This document shows positions 24,954 to 34,215 of a stretch of 64,000 bases of DNA, piece after piece (the stretch's first letter is position 1; every line of letters starts with the position of its first letter). The notes beneath the pieces are model-generated. The model was not told the origin of the DNA and did not search any database. It saw only the letters and a list, made by a program, of their open reading frames with translations. This stretch comes from Alcanivorax sp. 1008 (GTDB taxonomy: Bacteria > Pseudomonadota > Gammaproteobacteria > Pseudomonadales > Alcanivoracaceae), in the NCBI RefSeq assembly GCF_020667895.1, contig NZ_JAFMPS010000005.1, positions 124,001-188,000 of the forward strand. Direction: 5' to 3'. Position numbers and translations under genes: made by a program.

Positions 24954-25731
24954 TCTTGAGGCGAACATCCCTATCCAGAATCCTGCCACCATTGCCTTTG
25001 CGGACACCCTCTGGGCGACTATCAGGGAAACGCTTGAGAATACAGATTTAATCATGTCTCAGAATGAGGGCAGGGACAAAAACCAGGAGAGATACAGAAG
25101 GCTCCTGGACGCCAGCAAAACTGTCGCGCCTACCAAGTATGTCGCCGAAGCCGCCGCGCGTGTATTCGACGCTTACGTCCAAACGGCAGACAGCGGCCAC
25201 TATTGGCTGAGAACGCAGTTCTGGCAGACGGATACGCTTTCGGCCGAACCCCTCACGCTAACCAATACAAACAACATCTCGTTCACCGCCGAGGACTGCG
25301 AATCCATTGCTATTATGGCCGCGTTTACAAGAGAGATTCTGCGGCATGAGAACAGCGATGACGCTGCGATCATGTGGCAGCAATGTGGATGTGAAACATC
25401 TGGCGAAGCAACGGTTTTCTATATCGTGGCCACTCGGGACGATATCGTATGGAGAGAAGCCTCCATGGAAGCGCAGGTCACGATGGAATCTCTACGCAAG
25501 GCAGCGAAGTTGCCTGGTGTGGGAACGGCTACCGAGCGCGCCAGACAAGCGGTCCATGATGCGTTTGTCGCGCGGGCCGGTGTAGCGCTGCCTGCTGAGG
25601 CAGAGGACGCCATGGCCGCCATGATTGAAGCATTTTCTCCGGAGCAGCTCGTAGATGTTTACGAAAAGCTATCCGCCAATGCGCCCGACGATTCACCGAG
25701 AGATAGCGATCTTCAGGGGGTAAGACCATGA
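24943..25731 (+). CDS. TK-family paralogue 4
   Basis: 262 residues from ATG 24943 (MSYDLEANIPIQ); SD CGAGGTG inside paralogue 3. TK helix VAPTKYVAEAAARVF (61-75) is canonical. Central motif is changed to IVATRDDIVWREAS, with no Y-D pair. C-terminal block DAMAAMIEAFSPEQLVDVYE. Ends DLQGVRP: these codons (GGGGGTAAGACC) are the SD of the next gene. Confidence 0.6.
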   Translation: MSYDLEANIPIQNPATIAFADTLWATIRETLENTDLIMSQNEGRDKNQERYRRLLDASKTVAPTKYVAEAAARVFDAYVQTADSGHYWLRTQFWQTDTLSAEPLTLTNTNNISFTAEDCESIAIMAAFTREILRHENSDDAAIMWQQCGCETSGEATVFYIVATRDDIVWREASMEAQVTMESLRKAAKLPGVGTATERARQAVHDAFVARAGVALPAEAEDAMAAMIEAFSPEQLVDVYEKLSANAPDDSPRDSDLQGVRP

Positions 25732-26381
25732 CGGCCCGCGCAACAGTAAAGCTCAGGCCAGGCAAAGAAGGTCTGGCGAAAAGGATCATCGCGCTTATGG
25801 CCGAGAGCACCGGCCAAATGAGCGGCCTTGAATCTGCTGAGGATATCGCCGCCACCGTTCGCGAAGTGGCGGAAACGAAAGCAGACGCAGAAATCGTGAC
25901 CAACATACTGCAGGGCGCAGATTCCGCTCTTGTCGAGTCCCACGAAATCAAGGTAGATGACAGTGGCCGCGTAAATCTGAAATCGGAGAGCCTGGACGAG
26001 ACTGTCATTCACGGGTTTATGGCGTGGCTAATAAGAGACGCAGCCGATCAGGATGTAATCTCGGTATGGGAGGGCCATGAAAATCAATCCGGCGCCAGAA
26101 TCCACCTCATTGCGAGAGAAGGCATTACCGTTTATGACTTGGACCTCATGCGCCAAGCCCATCTTGCAGGCCGCGAGCGGATCGGCTCAAAGATTGAAAG
26201 CCCGGAGATAGTCGCGGATATATTGATCGCCAGTGCGGCCGAAGAAGCAGATGAGGCGGAGGCCCTGCGCCGCGTCATTCGGACGATTAGCCAGGCTTCT
26301 ACTCCTGCTGTTCGTGCGGGAATGATTGAAGCCGCTTGTGGAGATATGCAGCCTGAGCACCAGCCAGGCATGAAGGTGTAA
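25728..26381 (+). CDS. TK-family paralogue 5
   Basis: 217 residues. N-terminal KLRPGKEGLAKRIIALM; TK helix VAETKADAEIVTNIL (47-61); central motif IAREGITVYDLDLMRQAHLA (128-147); C-terminal block EALRRVIRTISQASTPAVRA. One of the cleanest members. ATGA overlap with paralogue 4; 2-bp gap to paralogue 6. Confidence 0.65.
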   Translation: MTARATVKLRPGKEGLAKRIIALMAESTGQMSGLESAEDIAATVREVAETKADAEIVTNILQGADSALVESHEIKVDDSGRVNLKSESLDETVIHGFMAWLIRDAADQDVISVWEGHENQSGARIHLIAREGITVYDLDLMRQAHLAGRERIGSKIESPEIVADILIASAAEEADEAEALRRVIRTISQASTPAVRAGMIEAACGDMQPEHQPGMKV

Positions 26382-26383
26382 AC

Positions 26384-27055
26384 ATGACCATAAATGCCGG
26401 AATCAAATTACAACCAAAGTACATCAAGCTGGCTGACGATGTGTGCATCACGTTGGCAGAGATCACACAGCGCGCAAAGAACTGGGAAGACCTTGCTGCT
26501 CTCGCTCCCAAGATGGCTCCGACAAAGGAGGTTGCTGAGGCGACGCTCCGCGTTGTCGCCAGCCTGAAATTATATGAAGAAGTGTCGGCTATTGAGTACG
26601 AGTACCATATTGATGTCAAAGGTAATCATTTTTATATCTATCCCGATGACAACATGGACATGCCGCGGGAGCTACTCCATAGGCTATTGGGGTGGATAGC
26701 TACCGTTGCTGCGGAGAACGAAGAGGTGATGGCAAGGGAGTATTCGGAAGATGGACATGGCGCCCATCTCCATATCGTGGGCAAGAATGGCGTTACCGTA
26801 TACGATCTCGATAAGCAGCTAACCGAACACCGAAGGGCGGTCGCGATCCATGGCGAACTGGCTGAAAGTCCTGATGCGCTCGCCGAGAAACTCATCCAGC
26901 AGGCTGCCGAGAGAGAAAGCGAAGTTGATGCACTGAGGGAGATGCTACGGCGGGCAATCGCGCTGTCGCAGCCGGCGCAAAGAGGCATTATGGCAGACAA
27001 GCTGCTCTGTCCCTCTGCAACGGCAGATTCCCTGCCGGGAGTGCTGAAGCCATGA
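26384..27055 (+). CDS. TK-family paralogue 6
   Basis: 223 residues. TK helix MAPTKEVAEATLRVVAS (44-60); central motif VGKNGVTVYDLDKQLTEHRR (132-151); C-terminal block DALREMLRRAIALSQPAQRG. Closest in layout to paralogue 5. Ends PGVLKP, encoded by the SD of paralogue 7; ATGA overlap. Confidence 0.65.
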   Translation: MTINAGIKLQPKYIKLADDVCITLAEITQRAKNWEDLAALAPKMAPTKEVAEATLRVVASLKLYEEVSAIEYEYHIDVKGNHFYIYPDDNMDMPRELLHRLLGWIATVAAENEEVMAREYSEDGHGAHLHIVGKNGVTVYDLDKQLTEHRRAVAIHGELAESPDALAEKLIQQAAERESEVDALREMLRRAIALSQPAQRGIMADKLLCPSATADSLPGVLKP

Positions 27056-27771
27056 GCTATAAGCTAACAATTTCGATAAAGCCGTCGCAGGAAAAACCTC
27101 TTAAACAGCTGATCAAGGCGCTTGCCAATATAAACCTTTCAGCCCTGAATCCTGACGCAGACGATTACCCAGCACAAGTCGCTGCGGCTGCCGCGAAGGT
27201 TGCACCAGATAAGCAAACGCTGAGAGCTCTGCAGGAAGTAATTGGGAGAAACGATAAGGAGTTATTCTACTGCGATGAAATCTCAGTAAATGCGATGTCA
27301 GGAGACGATAGCGGATGGGTAGGACTGCCTGAGGAGTGTCGCGATCAGGGAGAGTTCTACGCCGAAGGCGAATACACGAACTACGATATCCTGACGAGTC
27401 TGGCGCAGCACGTTTTGCGGTCGGGATCGCCAGCCCCCTATGCAGTGCTATATGAGTGGGATGGAGACGAGAACACCAGCGCGTCTCAGGCCATTATCAC
27501 CAGCGACAGCGTGACCTGGTATGATCTTCAGTGCGAGCAGAGGCTGCATTGCGATGCGCTGAAAAAAGAGCCATGGCTTCTGTCCGCTGAGTCAGCGGCT
27601 GACAGGCTGTTATGCGCCGCTGAAAGCTCGCCGGATGAAAAAGATACGCTCAGGAGAATGGTGAGAGTATTGGCCGAAGCTGCCGGGGTCAGTGGGCGCA
27701 TGCGTGCGCTTAAAGACGGGGGGCTGCATAACATGCTTTCTAATATTGATGGCCTGGATTTCAAGCCATAA
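27052..27771 (+). CDS. TK-family paralogue 7
   Basis: 239 residues. N-terminal ISIKPSQEKPLKQLIKAL; TK helix VAPDKQTLRALQEVIGR (50-66) with Asp-Lys; central motif IITSDSVTWYDLQ (148-160); C-terminal block DTLRRMVRVLAEAAG. Last gene of the first uninterrupted run; followed by ~200 bp without a gene. Confidence 0.65.
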   Translation: MSYKLTISIKPSQEKPLKQLIKALANINLSALNPDADDYPAQVAAAAAKVAPDKQTLRALQEVIGRNDKELFYCDEISVNAMSGDDSGWVGLPEECRDQGEFYAEGEYTNYDILTSLAQHVLRSGSPAPYAVLYEWDGDENTSASQAIITSDSVTWYDLQCEQRLHCDALKKEPWLLSAESAADRLLCAAESSPDEKDTLRRMVRVLAEAAGVSGRMRALKDGGLHNMLSNIDGLDFKP

Positions 27772-27811
27772 CGAATTGCGTGCAGTGCACCGCCAGCAAG
27801 CAAGCCTGAAA

Positions 27812-27825
27812 GGCGTTATAACGCC
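27812..27825. other. 14-bp perfect palindrome in a 207-bp gene-free gap
   Basis: GGCGTTATAACGCC. There is no T-tract after it, so a protein-binding site is as likely as an RNA hairpin. Nothing else is evident between 27772 and 27978. Confidence 0.4.
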
Positions 27826-27978
27826 GATCATCATGGTTTCGGCTGTGCCATCGCCCACCAGCTGCCGGGCTTGCCAGGATCGCCGTCATCCCTATACTAA
27901 ACGTCAAGCGCCCGGGCAGACGTTTATCGGCCAGTAACAAGCCCGGACCCAGAGGCCTACAAGGAAGAGCAGCGCGAT

Positions 27979-28500
27979 ATGTCAGATGATAATCAGGAGG
28001 TCACCACAGATGAGACCCATGCGCATCAGATACAGCCAAATCTGAAACCGGTTTGGATCTCGATCGCCGCGGTCGCCAGTCTTTCCCTCTGGGCACTCAT
28101 CTCAAGCCACCAGGCAACAAGCAGTCTTGAGAAATTCTCAACGGCGCTGGGCCCGGTCTATCTCGACTACTTGAATAATAAGGACCGTTATACAGTCGAT
28201 TTCACCGCGACAGAGGTTCAGGATGTCGGCAATGGCTTCTATCTCGTTCGTGCAGAGCAAGAGGAGCACCTCACAGGACTAAAATACAAGGGCCGCATCG
28301 TCAACACTACCTCTGTTCAGCGCAGCAATGTTGAGTTCAAACTGATTGTCGGCGCCCACGAAAAAGAGTTCATGATCAATCAGATCTCTCCGGGTAATAG
28401 CACAGCCTTTGATGTCTACTTGCCAGACGTGACACCAGAGGCCGGGCGGTATGGTGAGATTCGGCACCAGCAATCCAGCGTATCTTACTCTATCCGCTGA
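27979..28500 (+). CDS. Single-pass membrane protein of unknown function
   Basis: 173 residues: a ~25-residue cytoplasmic N-terminus, one transmembrane segment (VWISIAAVASLSLWALIS) and a periplasmic beta-rich domain (YTVDFTATEVQDVGNGFYLV to QISPGNSTAFDVYLPDV), possibly an immunoglobulin-like fold. SD AGGAAGAG. It is not a TK-family member and stands alone between two runs of the array. Confidence 0.6.
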   Translation: MSDDNQEVTTDETHAHQIQPNLKPVWISIAAVASLSLWALISSHQATSSLEKFSTALGPVYLDYLNNKDRYTVDFTATEVQDVGNGFYLVRAEQEEHLTGLKYKGRIVNTTSVQRSNVEFKLIVGAHEKEFMINQISPGNSTAFDVYLPDVTPEAGRYGEIRHQQSSVSYSIR

Positions 28501-28828
28501 CAATTGGCCTCCAGCGCTGGCACAAGAGATGAACACGGCAGTAGCCATATCAACGCCAGCCGCGGCTCCTCAGCAGACCAGGTCGGCCAGGCTGACGCGC
28601 CAGCGCGGAATCACTCGCCCTTGTGGCGAGGCCGAGGCATAAACAGGGCGTGTCCGAACCCCGAATGCCGCGTGTCACCACTGCCTTTCACGCCTCGCAA
28701 CGTCTTTGCCCTTCGCTCGCCAAAAATAACAGGCTGGCGACCCGGATAAATCCCGTATAATATCCTTTCTACAAGGCTGTCAGGCCAAGAGCCGGGCGCC
28801 ACCCTTAGTAGCAACCGGAGATATCCTC
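28501..28828. other. Gene-free gap with operator and hairpin
   Basis: No convincing gene. It contains a hairpin (CTCGCC at 28614-28619, GGCGAG at 28625-28630, no T-tract) and the dyad at 28751. It separates the membrane-protein gene from the next array segment. Confidence 0.5.
28751..28776 (+). promoter_or_regulatory. 26-bp dyad operator/promoter, array segment 2
   Basis: TCCCGTATAATATCCTTTCT then ACAAGG. Left half perfect with an embedded -10 TATAAT; right half degenerate. The sequence from TAAATCCC to ACAAGGC is nearly identical to the copy at 35817, so the two probably arose by duplication along with array segments. The next ATG is 53 bp away. Confidence 0.8.
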
Positions 28829-29143
28829 ATGAAGCGCTTTTTCGTGATGGTCCACCTGCCCTCCCCCGCGGCATTTCACGACGGTCATGTGTACCAGGTG
28901 ACAAACCAGGGCACGCTGATCAGAGCTACCCACGCCGCTAACGGCCAACTCTTTGCCGTTGCCGCCAAGTATGGCTCTGCCCTCCTGGAGCAGGCCGAGG
29001 CGGCAGCCAAGAAAGTCGGCGGGTTCGTTCTGGAGATCGAAGGCACCTCCCCGGACAAAGAATATGTACAGGGCAAGATCCTCGATCACTTGGAAGCGCT
29101 CCAGGCAGCCGAGATCGCTGACACCCCCCAAATGATCTGGTAA
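28829..29143 (+). CDS. Small hypothetical protein
   Basis: 104 residues, alpha/beta (MKRFFVMVHLPSPAAFHDG, QLFAVAAKYGSALLEQAEAA, GGFVLEIEG). SD CCGGAG. It is the first gene after the dyad promoter at 28751. Not recognised. Confidence 0.55.
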   Translation: MKRFFVMVHLPSPAAFHDGHVYQVTNQGTLIRATHAANGQLFAVAAKYGSALLEQAEAAAKKVGGFVLEIEGTSPDKEYVQGKILDHLEALQAAEIADTPQMIW

Positions 29144-29165
29144 CCGGTCGCCGGCGGAGACTGCC

Positions 29166-29966
29166 ATGAGTGACAACGAAGACGACCGTTACGCCATGCA
29201 GGCGTTCCTCTGGGTGCGGCCAGATGCTGTGCCGGAGATCGAGGAACTGCTTGAGTGGCTGAGCGAGCTCAGCGATCGAGAAATGTCCCTGTATGACGAA
29301 AAACAGCGCCTGACTGAGAGGGCCAGGGATATCTCCACGTTCGCGCCCGACAAGCGCTTTGCCGCGGACCTGATGGAGTGTCTTCCTAGCTCCCAGACCA
29401 ACATCCACCACACCGGATTTGTGGTGGAAAAGCATACCCCGCAAGACGAGGCCGGACAGTGGGCTTATGTGGAGTGGAATGGCGGGTACGTGGATGAGAA
29501 TCTCCTGGCAGGAGTGATGCAGTTTCTGCTGCGCCGGTACCGATTCAAGGACCAATTCGCTTGTGTGCTACATGAGAAGGCAACGAGCGAGGGCGTCGGC
29601 TACTCGATGGTCATTGAGCCCGACCGTAAGACCACCTACGACAGCGAAAAACTGGCTCATGAGCACCGCGTCGCACTGACCGCAAGCCCTGCTTTGGTGG
29701 ATACCGAGCAGTTTCTTATTGGCCTGGACAGGCTGGTGGAGGCGCAGTCGTCTGCCGGCCGGGACCAGGAGCTGGCGGCGCTGCGTGCGCTGGTGCGGGA
29801 GCAGGCCAGACTGATGAACCCAGGGCAGCGCCATGCGCTCCTCAAAACCGGGACTGGCGCTCAGCTGCTGCTGGAAGCAGCCGCCCAGCTGGGGCCCATT
29901 GGCCTGCTCCCTGGAATAGAAAATGCGGTTTTGCCTGCAGAGCCAGTGCCGGGGATGCAACCGTGA
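29166..29966 (+). CDS. TK-family paralogue 8
   Basis: 266 residues. N-terminal FLWVRPDAVPEIEELLEWL carries the R-P-D/E element; TK helix FAPDKRFAADLMECL (59-73); central motif VIEPDRKTTYDSEKLAHEHR; C-terminal block LAALRALVREQARLMNPGQR. SD GCGGAG. Ends PVPGMQP, overlapping the GTG of the next gene. Confidence 0.6.
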   Translation: MSDNEDDRYAMQAFLWVRPDAVPEIEELLEWLSELSDREMSLYDEKQRLTERARDISTFAPDKRFAADLMECLPSSQTNIHHTGFVVEKHTPQDEAGQWAYVEWNGGYVDENLLAGVMQFLLRRYRFKDQFACVLHEKATSEGVGYSMVIEPDRKTTYDSEKLAHEHRVALTASPALVDTEQFLIGLDRLVEAQSSAGRDQELAALRALVREQARLMNPGQRHALLKTGTGAQLLLEAAAQLGPIGLLPGIENAVLPAEPVPGMQP

Positions 29967-30514
29967 TTGTCGACGCAAAGCGCAAGGCGTTGGCGTCGCT
30001 GGCGATGTTCGAGGCGATTTATGGGCAGCCTTTGGCGATTGGGCTGCAGGTCAGGGTCGATCCTTCCAATCCCTACGCCGCGGACTGGGATGGCGAGTTT
30101 GTCATCACCGGCATCAATTGGGATGCCAGTGGCGAAATGAACGTCACCATTAGCGACAGCTTTCAGGATGGTGGTACCGATGGCTGGACGCCGTCCGACC
30201 TGAGGCCGGCCTCATATCTGGCCCCCAAGAGTCGATGCCTGCTGGGTTTTCTGGTTGCCGGCGATGCGCTGCAGGAGCTGTTCGAGTTTGCCAGGCAGCC
30301 CGACGGAAAGTTTGCGGACATCCTCATCGGCTTCGACGAATCCTTGTCAGGCGATCAGGATCATCCAGCGCCGTACGCGATGCTCGCCGATGCGCACACC
30401 GACGAATCGGTGCTGTTGTCCCGAGCCCCCCGGGCCTTACCAGGGCCTGGTGAGCCAGATGCGGAACCGGGCCGTCGGCGCCGGCCCATGCGTAACACGG
30501 AGATCGCACTGTGA
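29963..30514 (+). CDS. Hypothetical protein
   Basis: 183 residues from a GTG that overlaps the upstream stop. N-terminal helix (KRKALASLAMFEAIYG), beta-rich middle (FVITGINWDASGEMNVTISD) and a Pro/Arg-rich C-terminus. It has no TK motif. Not recognised; placed between two paralogues. Confidence 0.5.
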   Translation: MIVDAKRKALASLAMFEAIYGQPLAIGLQVRVDPSNPYAADWDGEFVITGINWDASGEMNVTISDSFQDGGTDGWTPSDLRPASYLAPKSRCLLGFLVAGDALQELFEFARQPDGKFADILIGFDESLSGDQDHPAPYAMLADAHTDESVLLSRAPRALPGPGEPDAEPGRRRRPMRNTEIAL

Positions 30515-31305
30515 GCACGCCGCCAAAAGCCCTGACCAAGTTCGAACTGACTCTGGATCGCGAACGCATCCCGGCGGTGCAAAGAACTATCGAGCTGCTT
30601 TGCAGGTTAGCTCTCTACGAGAGGGATGTGTCTCGTCGGCAATCCTACGAGATCAGCAAGGATCGCCCCGCTGTCATCAACGATCTTGGGGAGACGCGAG
30701 CCGAACAGGTGATGCTAATGGCTGCCACCCCGAAAGACCTGTCGCTTGGTTGGTTTGATAGGGACTGTATTTTTCTCTATGGCGACACAATGGTCTGGGA
30801 GGGAGGCAAAACAGCCGTTTCCCAGGGCGTGATTGATCACCTTGCCGGGTATTTTCTTCGCACCGCCAGCAGCGCTCCGTTTTGTGTCGTCAATAACCAG
30901 GTCGGAGATAAAGAGCTGGTAGTCGAGACGCGGATCGTTGATCGAGAGCGTGTAACCGTTTATTGCGCCGGCAAGCTGGTAAAAGAAACCCGGTTGGCCT
31001 ATCTGGAATCACCCGCCTCAGTAACCAAAGAAGGCTATCGAGATGCATTGGACAGCATCCTTGACCGGCTGGCGCGTCGCGCGACAGATGCCGATGAGCT
31101 CATTGGCAGATTGCGGGACATCATCCAGGCCCAGGGACAAACCATGACGCCAGCCCAGCGCGCGAAGTTGAGCCGACGCATCTCGTTTTGCAGAACCATT
31201 GAGGCCGTGGTCCGGGAAACCGGTGAACCTCTAGGCCTTAACAAGCAGCTTGAAGATTCGACATTGGCAGAGATCAGTTCCTGCCCTTCGGGAGTAAAAC
31301 CATGA
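30511..31305 (+). CDS. TK-family paralogue 9
   Basis: 264 residues. The TK helix is degenerate (LGETRAEQVMLMAA). Central motif RIVDRERVTVYCAGKLVKET; C-terminal block LIGRLRDIIQAQGQTMTPAQ and then TGEPLGLNKQLED, which closely matches RGEPLGVWDKEIE in paralogue 17. The C-terminal match is why I include it. Ends PSGVKP over the SD of the next gene. Confidence 0.55.
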   Translation: MSTPPKALTKFELTLDRERIPAVQRTIELLCRLALYERDVSRRQSYEISKDRPAVINDLGETRAEQVMLMAATPKDLSLGWFDRDCIFLYGDTMVWEGGKTAVSQGVIDHLAGYFLRTASSAPFCVVNNQVGDKELVVETRIVDRERVTVYCAGKLVKETRLAYLESPASVTKEGYRDALDSILDRLARRATDADELIGRLRDIIQAQGQTMTPAQRAKLSRRISFCRTIEAVVRETGEPLGLNKQLEDSTLAEISSCPSGVKP

Positions 31306-31844
31306 CCGTATCAAACCGTATCACCCTGAAACGATTTCGTTCGGGCCGATCTGAGGAAACCATTGCCTTCAGCGCTGAGGTTTTCGTGGATGGCAAGCTG
31401 GTGGGCCAGGCAAGCAACAGCGGCCAAGGCGAGTCCATTCGCTGGGAGCCGCCGGCGATGGAAGCCATGATCGAGGCGGTGGCAAAAACCTTGCCTCCTC
31501 GCAAGACTCATTACGGGAATCTGCCGATGGACGCCGAGCTACTGGTGTTCACCAAGGCGGATGAACAAATTGCTCGGGCAGAGCTGAAGCGAAAGCTCAA
31601 GACCCGCGTGCTGTACGTGCCGACGGGATCTACGGAGCTTCACTCAACCCAGCCACTTCACCACAACCACTCGGTCGCATTGGCTGACCCTGAGATAAAC
31701 AAAAAACTGCGCAGCGATCGCATTCTCAATTTCATGACCGAGGATGAGGCGCTAGAAATCTACTACACCGTAACGCGACAGGGCTTGCCCGTGCCGCCGG
31801 CTGACAACGACGAATCACCCTCGCCCGCCATGGGAGGACACTAA
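31302..31844 (+). CDS. Hypothetical protein
   Basis: 180 residues, not clearly a TK paralogue. N-terminal beta-rich region (AEVFVDGKLVGQASNSGQGE) and a helical C-terminus (MTEDEALEIYYTVTRQGLP). Ends DESPSPAMGGH: a good example of the acidic-PSP tail, with GGH codons (GGGAGGACAC) doubling as the SD of paralogue 10. Confidence 0.5.
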   Translation: MTVSNRITLKRFRSGRSEETIAFSAEVFVDGKLVGQASNSGQGESIRWEPPAMEAMIEAVAKTLPPRKTHYGNLPMDAELLVFTKADEQIARAELKRKLKTRVLYVPTGSTELHSTQPLHHNHSVALADPEINKKLRSDRILNFMTEDEALEIYYTVTRQGLPVPPADNDESPSPAMGGH

Positions 31845-31845
31845 C

Positions 31846-32715
31846 GTGTCACATATTGATGTTGAAACGTTCGGCCAGATTTTGCTTCGCCCGGAGAAGG
31901 CTGCATTTATTCGCGATGTACTCGAGCTAATCGAGGAGATTGGCAACGAAGATGATGCCATGTCCAGCGATTGGGGCGAGCTTGATAAAGAGGCGCTCGA
32001 TGAGCGCCGCGAGTTTGTACATCGGACGGCGAAGACCAAGGCGGTCGCGCACGCTGCGCTCGCAGCTCTGGATGGCCAAGCAGCGGTGGAACTGCCGGGG
32101 TTCACGGTGGTAGGCATGGACACATCGGCCCCCAAGGTAAGCATCTCTCGCGAGTCTGGCGTTAACGATGAAGCACTCGTCGCCGTCATGCGCTGGGTCA
32201 TTGCCAACGGTGGCGCCAATGGCCACGGGTTCTACAAGGTGATCTGCACCTCGTTCTCTTCCGGAGCAGGGTCATCGGACGTTAGCACCGTGCTGGTCAC
32301 AGAAAGTGGCGCAACGATCTACAACGCAGAATCACAGCTTGATGAACATGCGAAAGCCGTGAGTCGACTGCCGGGGCTGTCGAACCCAGGCGCGTTTGCC
32401 GAATCGCTCTACCGGGAGCTTTGTCCGGCGCCCGGAAAGAACAATGCCATCCTGATGGAGCGGCTGCTTGGGGTGCTGTTAGAGAATGCCCCCCATGCCA
32501 TGGAGAATGTGCTCTTCGACGATGTTTTGCGTGAAGAGATATTGGTATCGCTGGCGGCGGGCGGAGAGAATCCGGCGCTCCGCGGACTCAATGCCTGGGC
32601 GGAAGAGATTGATGCCCAGTGCCGAAAAGTAGCGCCTGCGGACAAGCAAGAAACCCCCGAAGCCGATTCCGAAGACGATGATGACGCGCCTTCTATGACA
32701 GCAGGAGTGCAATAA
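31846..32715 (+). CDS. TK-family paralogue 10
   Basis: 289 residues from GTG 31846. First member of the second subfamily: QILLRPEKAAFIRDVLELI (11-29) with intact R-P-E-K; TK helix RTAKTKAVAHAALAAL (60-75); ALVAVMRWVIANGG; central motif VTESGATIYNAESQLDEHAK; long C-terminal helical domain. Ends DDDAPSMTAGVQ, with the last codons giving the SD of the next gene (1-bp gap). Confidence 0.65.
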   Translation: MSHIDVETFGQILLRPEKAAFIRDVLELIEEIGNEDDAMSSDWGELDKEALDERREFVHRTAKTKAVAHAALAALDGQAAVELPGFTVVGMDTSAPKVSISRESGVNDEALVAVMRWVIANGGANGHGFYKVICTSFSSGAGSSDVSTVLVTESGATIYNAESQLDEHAKAVSRLPGLSNPGAFAESLYRELCPAPGKNNAILMERLLGVLLENAPHAMENVLFDDVLREEILVSLAAGGENPALRGLNAWAEEIDAQCRKVAPADKQETPEADSEDDDDAPSMTAGVQ

Positions 32716-32716
32716 C

Positions 32717-33529
32717 GTGTCCGACATTGATGTTTCGGTAACCGGGCAGGTCCCGATCCGGCCGGAGAAGGCGAAGTACGTCTCCCAACTGGTTGACGCC
32801 CTGTCGTCTTTGGCCAACGACGAGAGAATGGCAGGCATCGAGGAGTACACGGTACTCAGCGAGGACCAGATGGAGGATCGCCGCCGCCTGATCATCAAGC
32901 TGGCTGACACGAAAGAGGTGGCACATTCGCTGGAGCAGATCGTACGCGATCGCTCGGTGGACTACCTGTGTGGGCTGATGGTCATGGACACGAACTCTGA
33001 CCATCCGGTGCTGGACGTCGACTCGGACACCAGCGTCGATGACGATTTGCTGGTGGCGGTGATGCAACAGGTTATCCGGACCGCCAGCCCGCCCGGCGCG
33101 ACAGGCTGGTACATGGTGGATGTGACCACCTACGGTCACGGCGAACCAGACTCTCATGACGTCCACAAAGTGCTGATAACCGCAACAAGCGCCACGTTCT
33201 ACAACGCGGACAGGTCCTTCATTAATCACACAGAAATGCTCACGGCTATGCCGGGGCTGGCGGATCCGAAGATGTTTGCAAAGCAACTGATTGATGCCTC
33301 GCCGGCGGGCAAACAGCGGGAAGACTTTTTGGCCGCACTGGTTGAGGAGCTTGTCGGTCAGTCACCGGACGCGCTGAAGATGGCGCTGAAATCGCCGGCG
33401 GTCGCACAGTCGCTAGAAAATCTGCCTGACCAGGCATTGCCTCAAGGGCTGAGCCAGTGGCTTCGGGCCGCCAAGGCCGGCGGTGAAAATGAATATGACA
33501 ACGATGAAATCGGGAGTCCGTCACCATGA
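32717..33529 (+). CDS. TK-family paralogue 11
   Basis: 270 residues from GTG. Its N-terminus (MSDIDVSVTGQVPIRPEKAK) is nearly parallel to that of paralogue 10 (MSHIDVETFGQILLRPEKAA), so the two are a recent duplication. TK helix LADTKEVAHSLEQIV (62-76); LLVAVMQQVIRTAS; central motif ITATSATFYNADRSFINHTE; C-terminal helices. Ends IGSPSP in ATGA overlap with the next gene. Confidence 0.65.
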   Translation: MSDIDVSVTGQVPIRPEKAKYVSQLVDALSSLANDERMAGIEEYTVLSEDQMEDRRRLIIKLADTKEVAHSLEQIVRDRSVDYLCGLMVMDTNSDHPVLDVDSDTSVDDDLLVAVMQQVIRTASPPGATGWYMVDVTTYGHGEPDSHDVHKVLITATSATFYNADRSFINHTEMLTAMPGLADPKMFAKQLIDASPAGKQREDFLAALVEELVGQSPDALKMALKSPAVAQSLENLPDQALPQGLSQWLRAAKAGGENEYDNDEIGSPSP

Positions 33530-34146
33530 GTAGTGATCAAAGCGCCGCGGCAGAGACAAGCCCCATTCAGGCAATCAGTGGCCGGGTCTGCATTCGTCCG
33601 GAATCGACAGGTCTGATTGCGGGCATCATCAAGACGATAGCTGAGCTTGCCAACGCTGAAAGCCAGCTGAATGTCCCCACGAGCAGCCGTCTTGATGTTC
33701 GCACGCGCACTGCGCGAAGCAAGTTCATTCGGCGAGTAGCGCCAAGCGCAGAGGTGGCCTCGGCCACCATCGCAGCCATGGCGGATCATCCCAGCGCCGG
33801 CTTGCCGGATCTGGGTATCGTCAATGATGTAGTGGACGGTGCCGAGGTGCCGATGCTGGCCTATCACGGCCAGGCCACCATGCAGAACATGACGCTCTCG
33901 CACATCCTGCGCTGGGTGCTGAATAACGCATCCAGCGAGCATGCTGCCCGATACGAATATGTTGTTGCCGGAATCGAGAATGGCCGGCTGCGCATCAATG
34001 GCGGCAAGCACGTTCTGGTCACCCGGGAGGACACCTTCGTTTTCGACGGCTCGGATGAGTGTGAAGACAAGGCCCTTGAGATCATGCGGCAGCGAGAGGA
34101 CGAGGCCGCCGCGGATCAATCCGACACGCCAGGGATGACGAACTGA
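33526..34146 (+). CDS. TK-family paralogue 12
   Basis: 206 residues. N-terminal ISGRVCIRPESTGLIAGIIK; TK helix VAPSAEVASATIAAMAD, with Ser-Ala replacing Thr-Lys; HILRWVLNNASSEHAARYEY; central motif VLVTREDTFVFDG. It lacks the long C-terminal helical domain of paralogues 10 and 11. Ends DTPGMTN. A 69-bp gap follows. Confidence 0.65.
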   Translation: MSSDQSAAAETSPIQAISGRVCIRPESTGLIAGIIKTIAELANAESQLNVPTSSRLDVRTRTARSKFIRRVAPSAEVASATIAAMADHPSAGLPDLGIVNDVVDGAEVPMLAYHGQATMQNMTLSHILRWVLNNASSEHAARYEYVVAGIENGRLRINGGKHVLVTREDTFVFDGSDECEDKALEIMRQREDEAAADQSDTPGMTN

Positions 34147-34215
34147 CAGTCGAGAGATGCTCTCACCAAACATTTTGGTACGGGAGCTATCAAAAAATTA
34201 CGCAGGGCACGAATC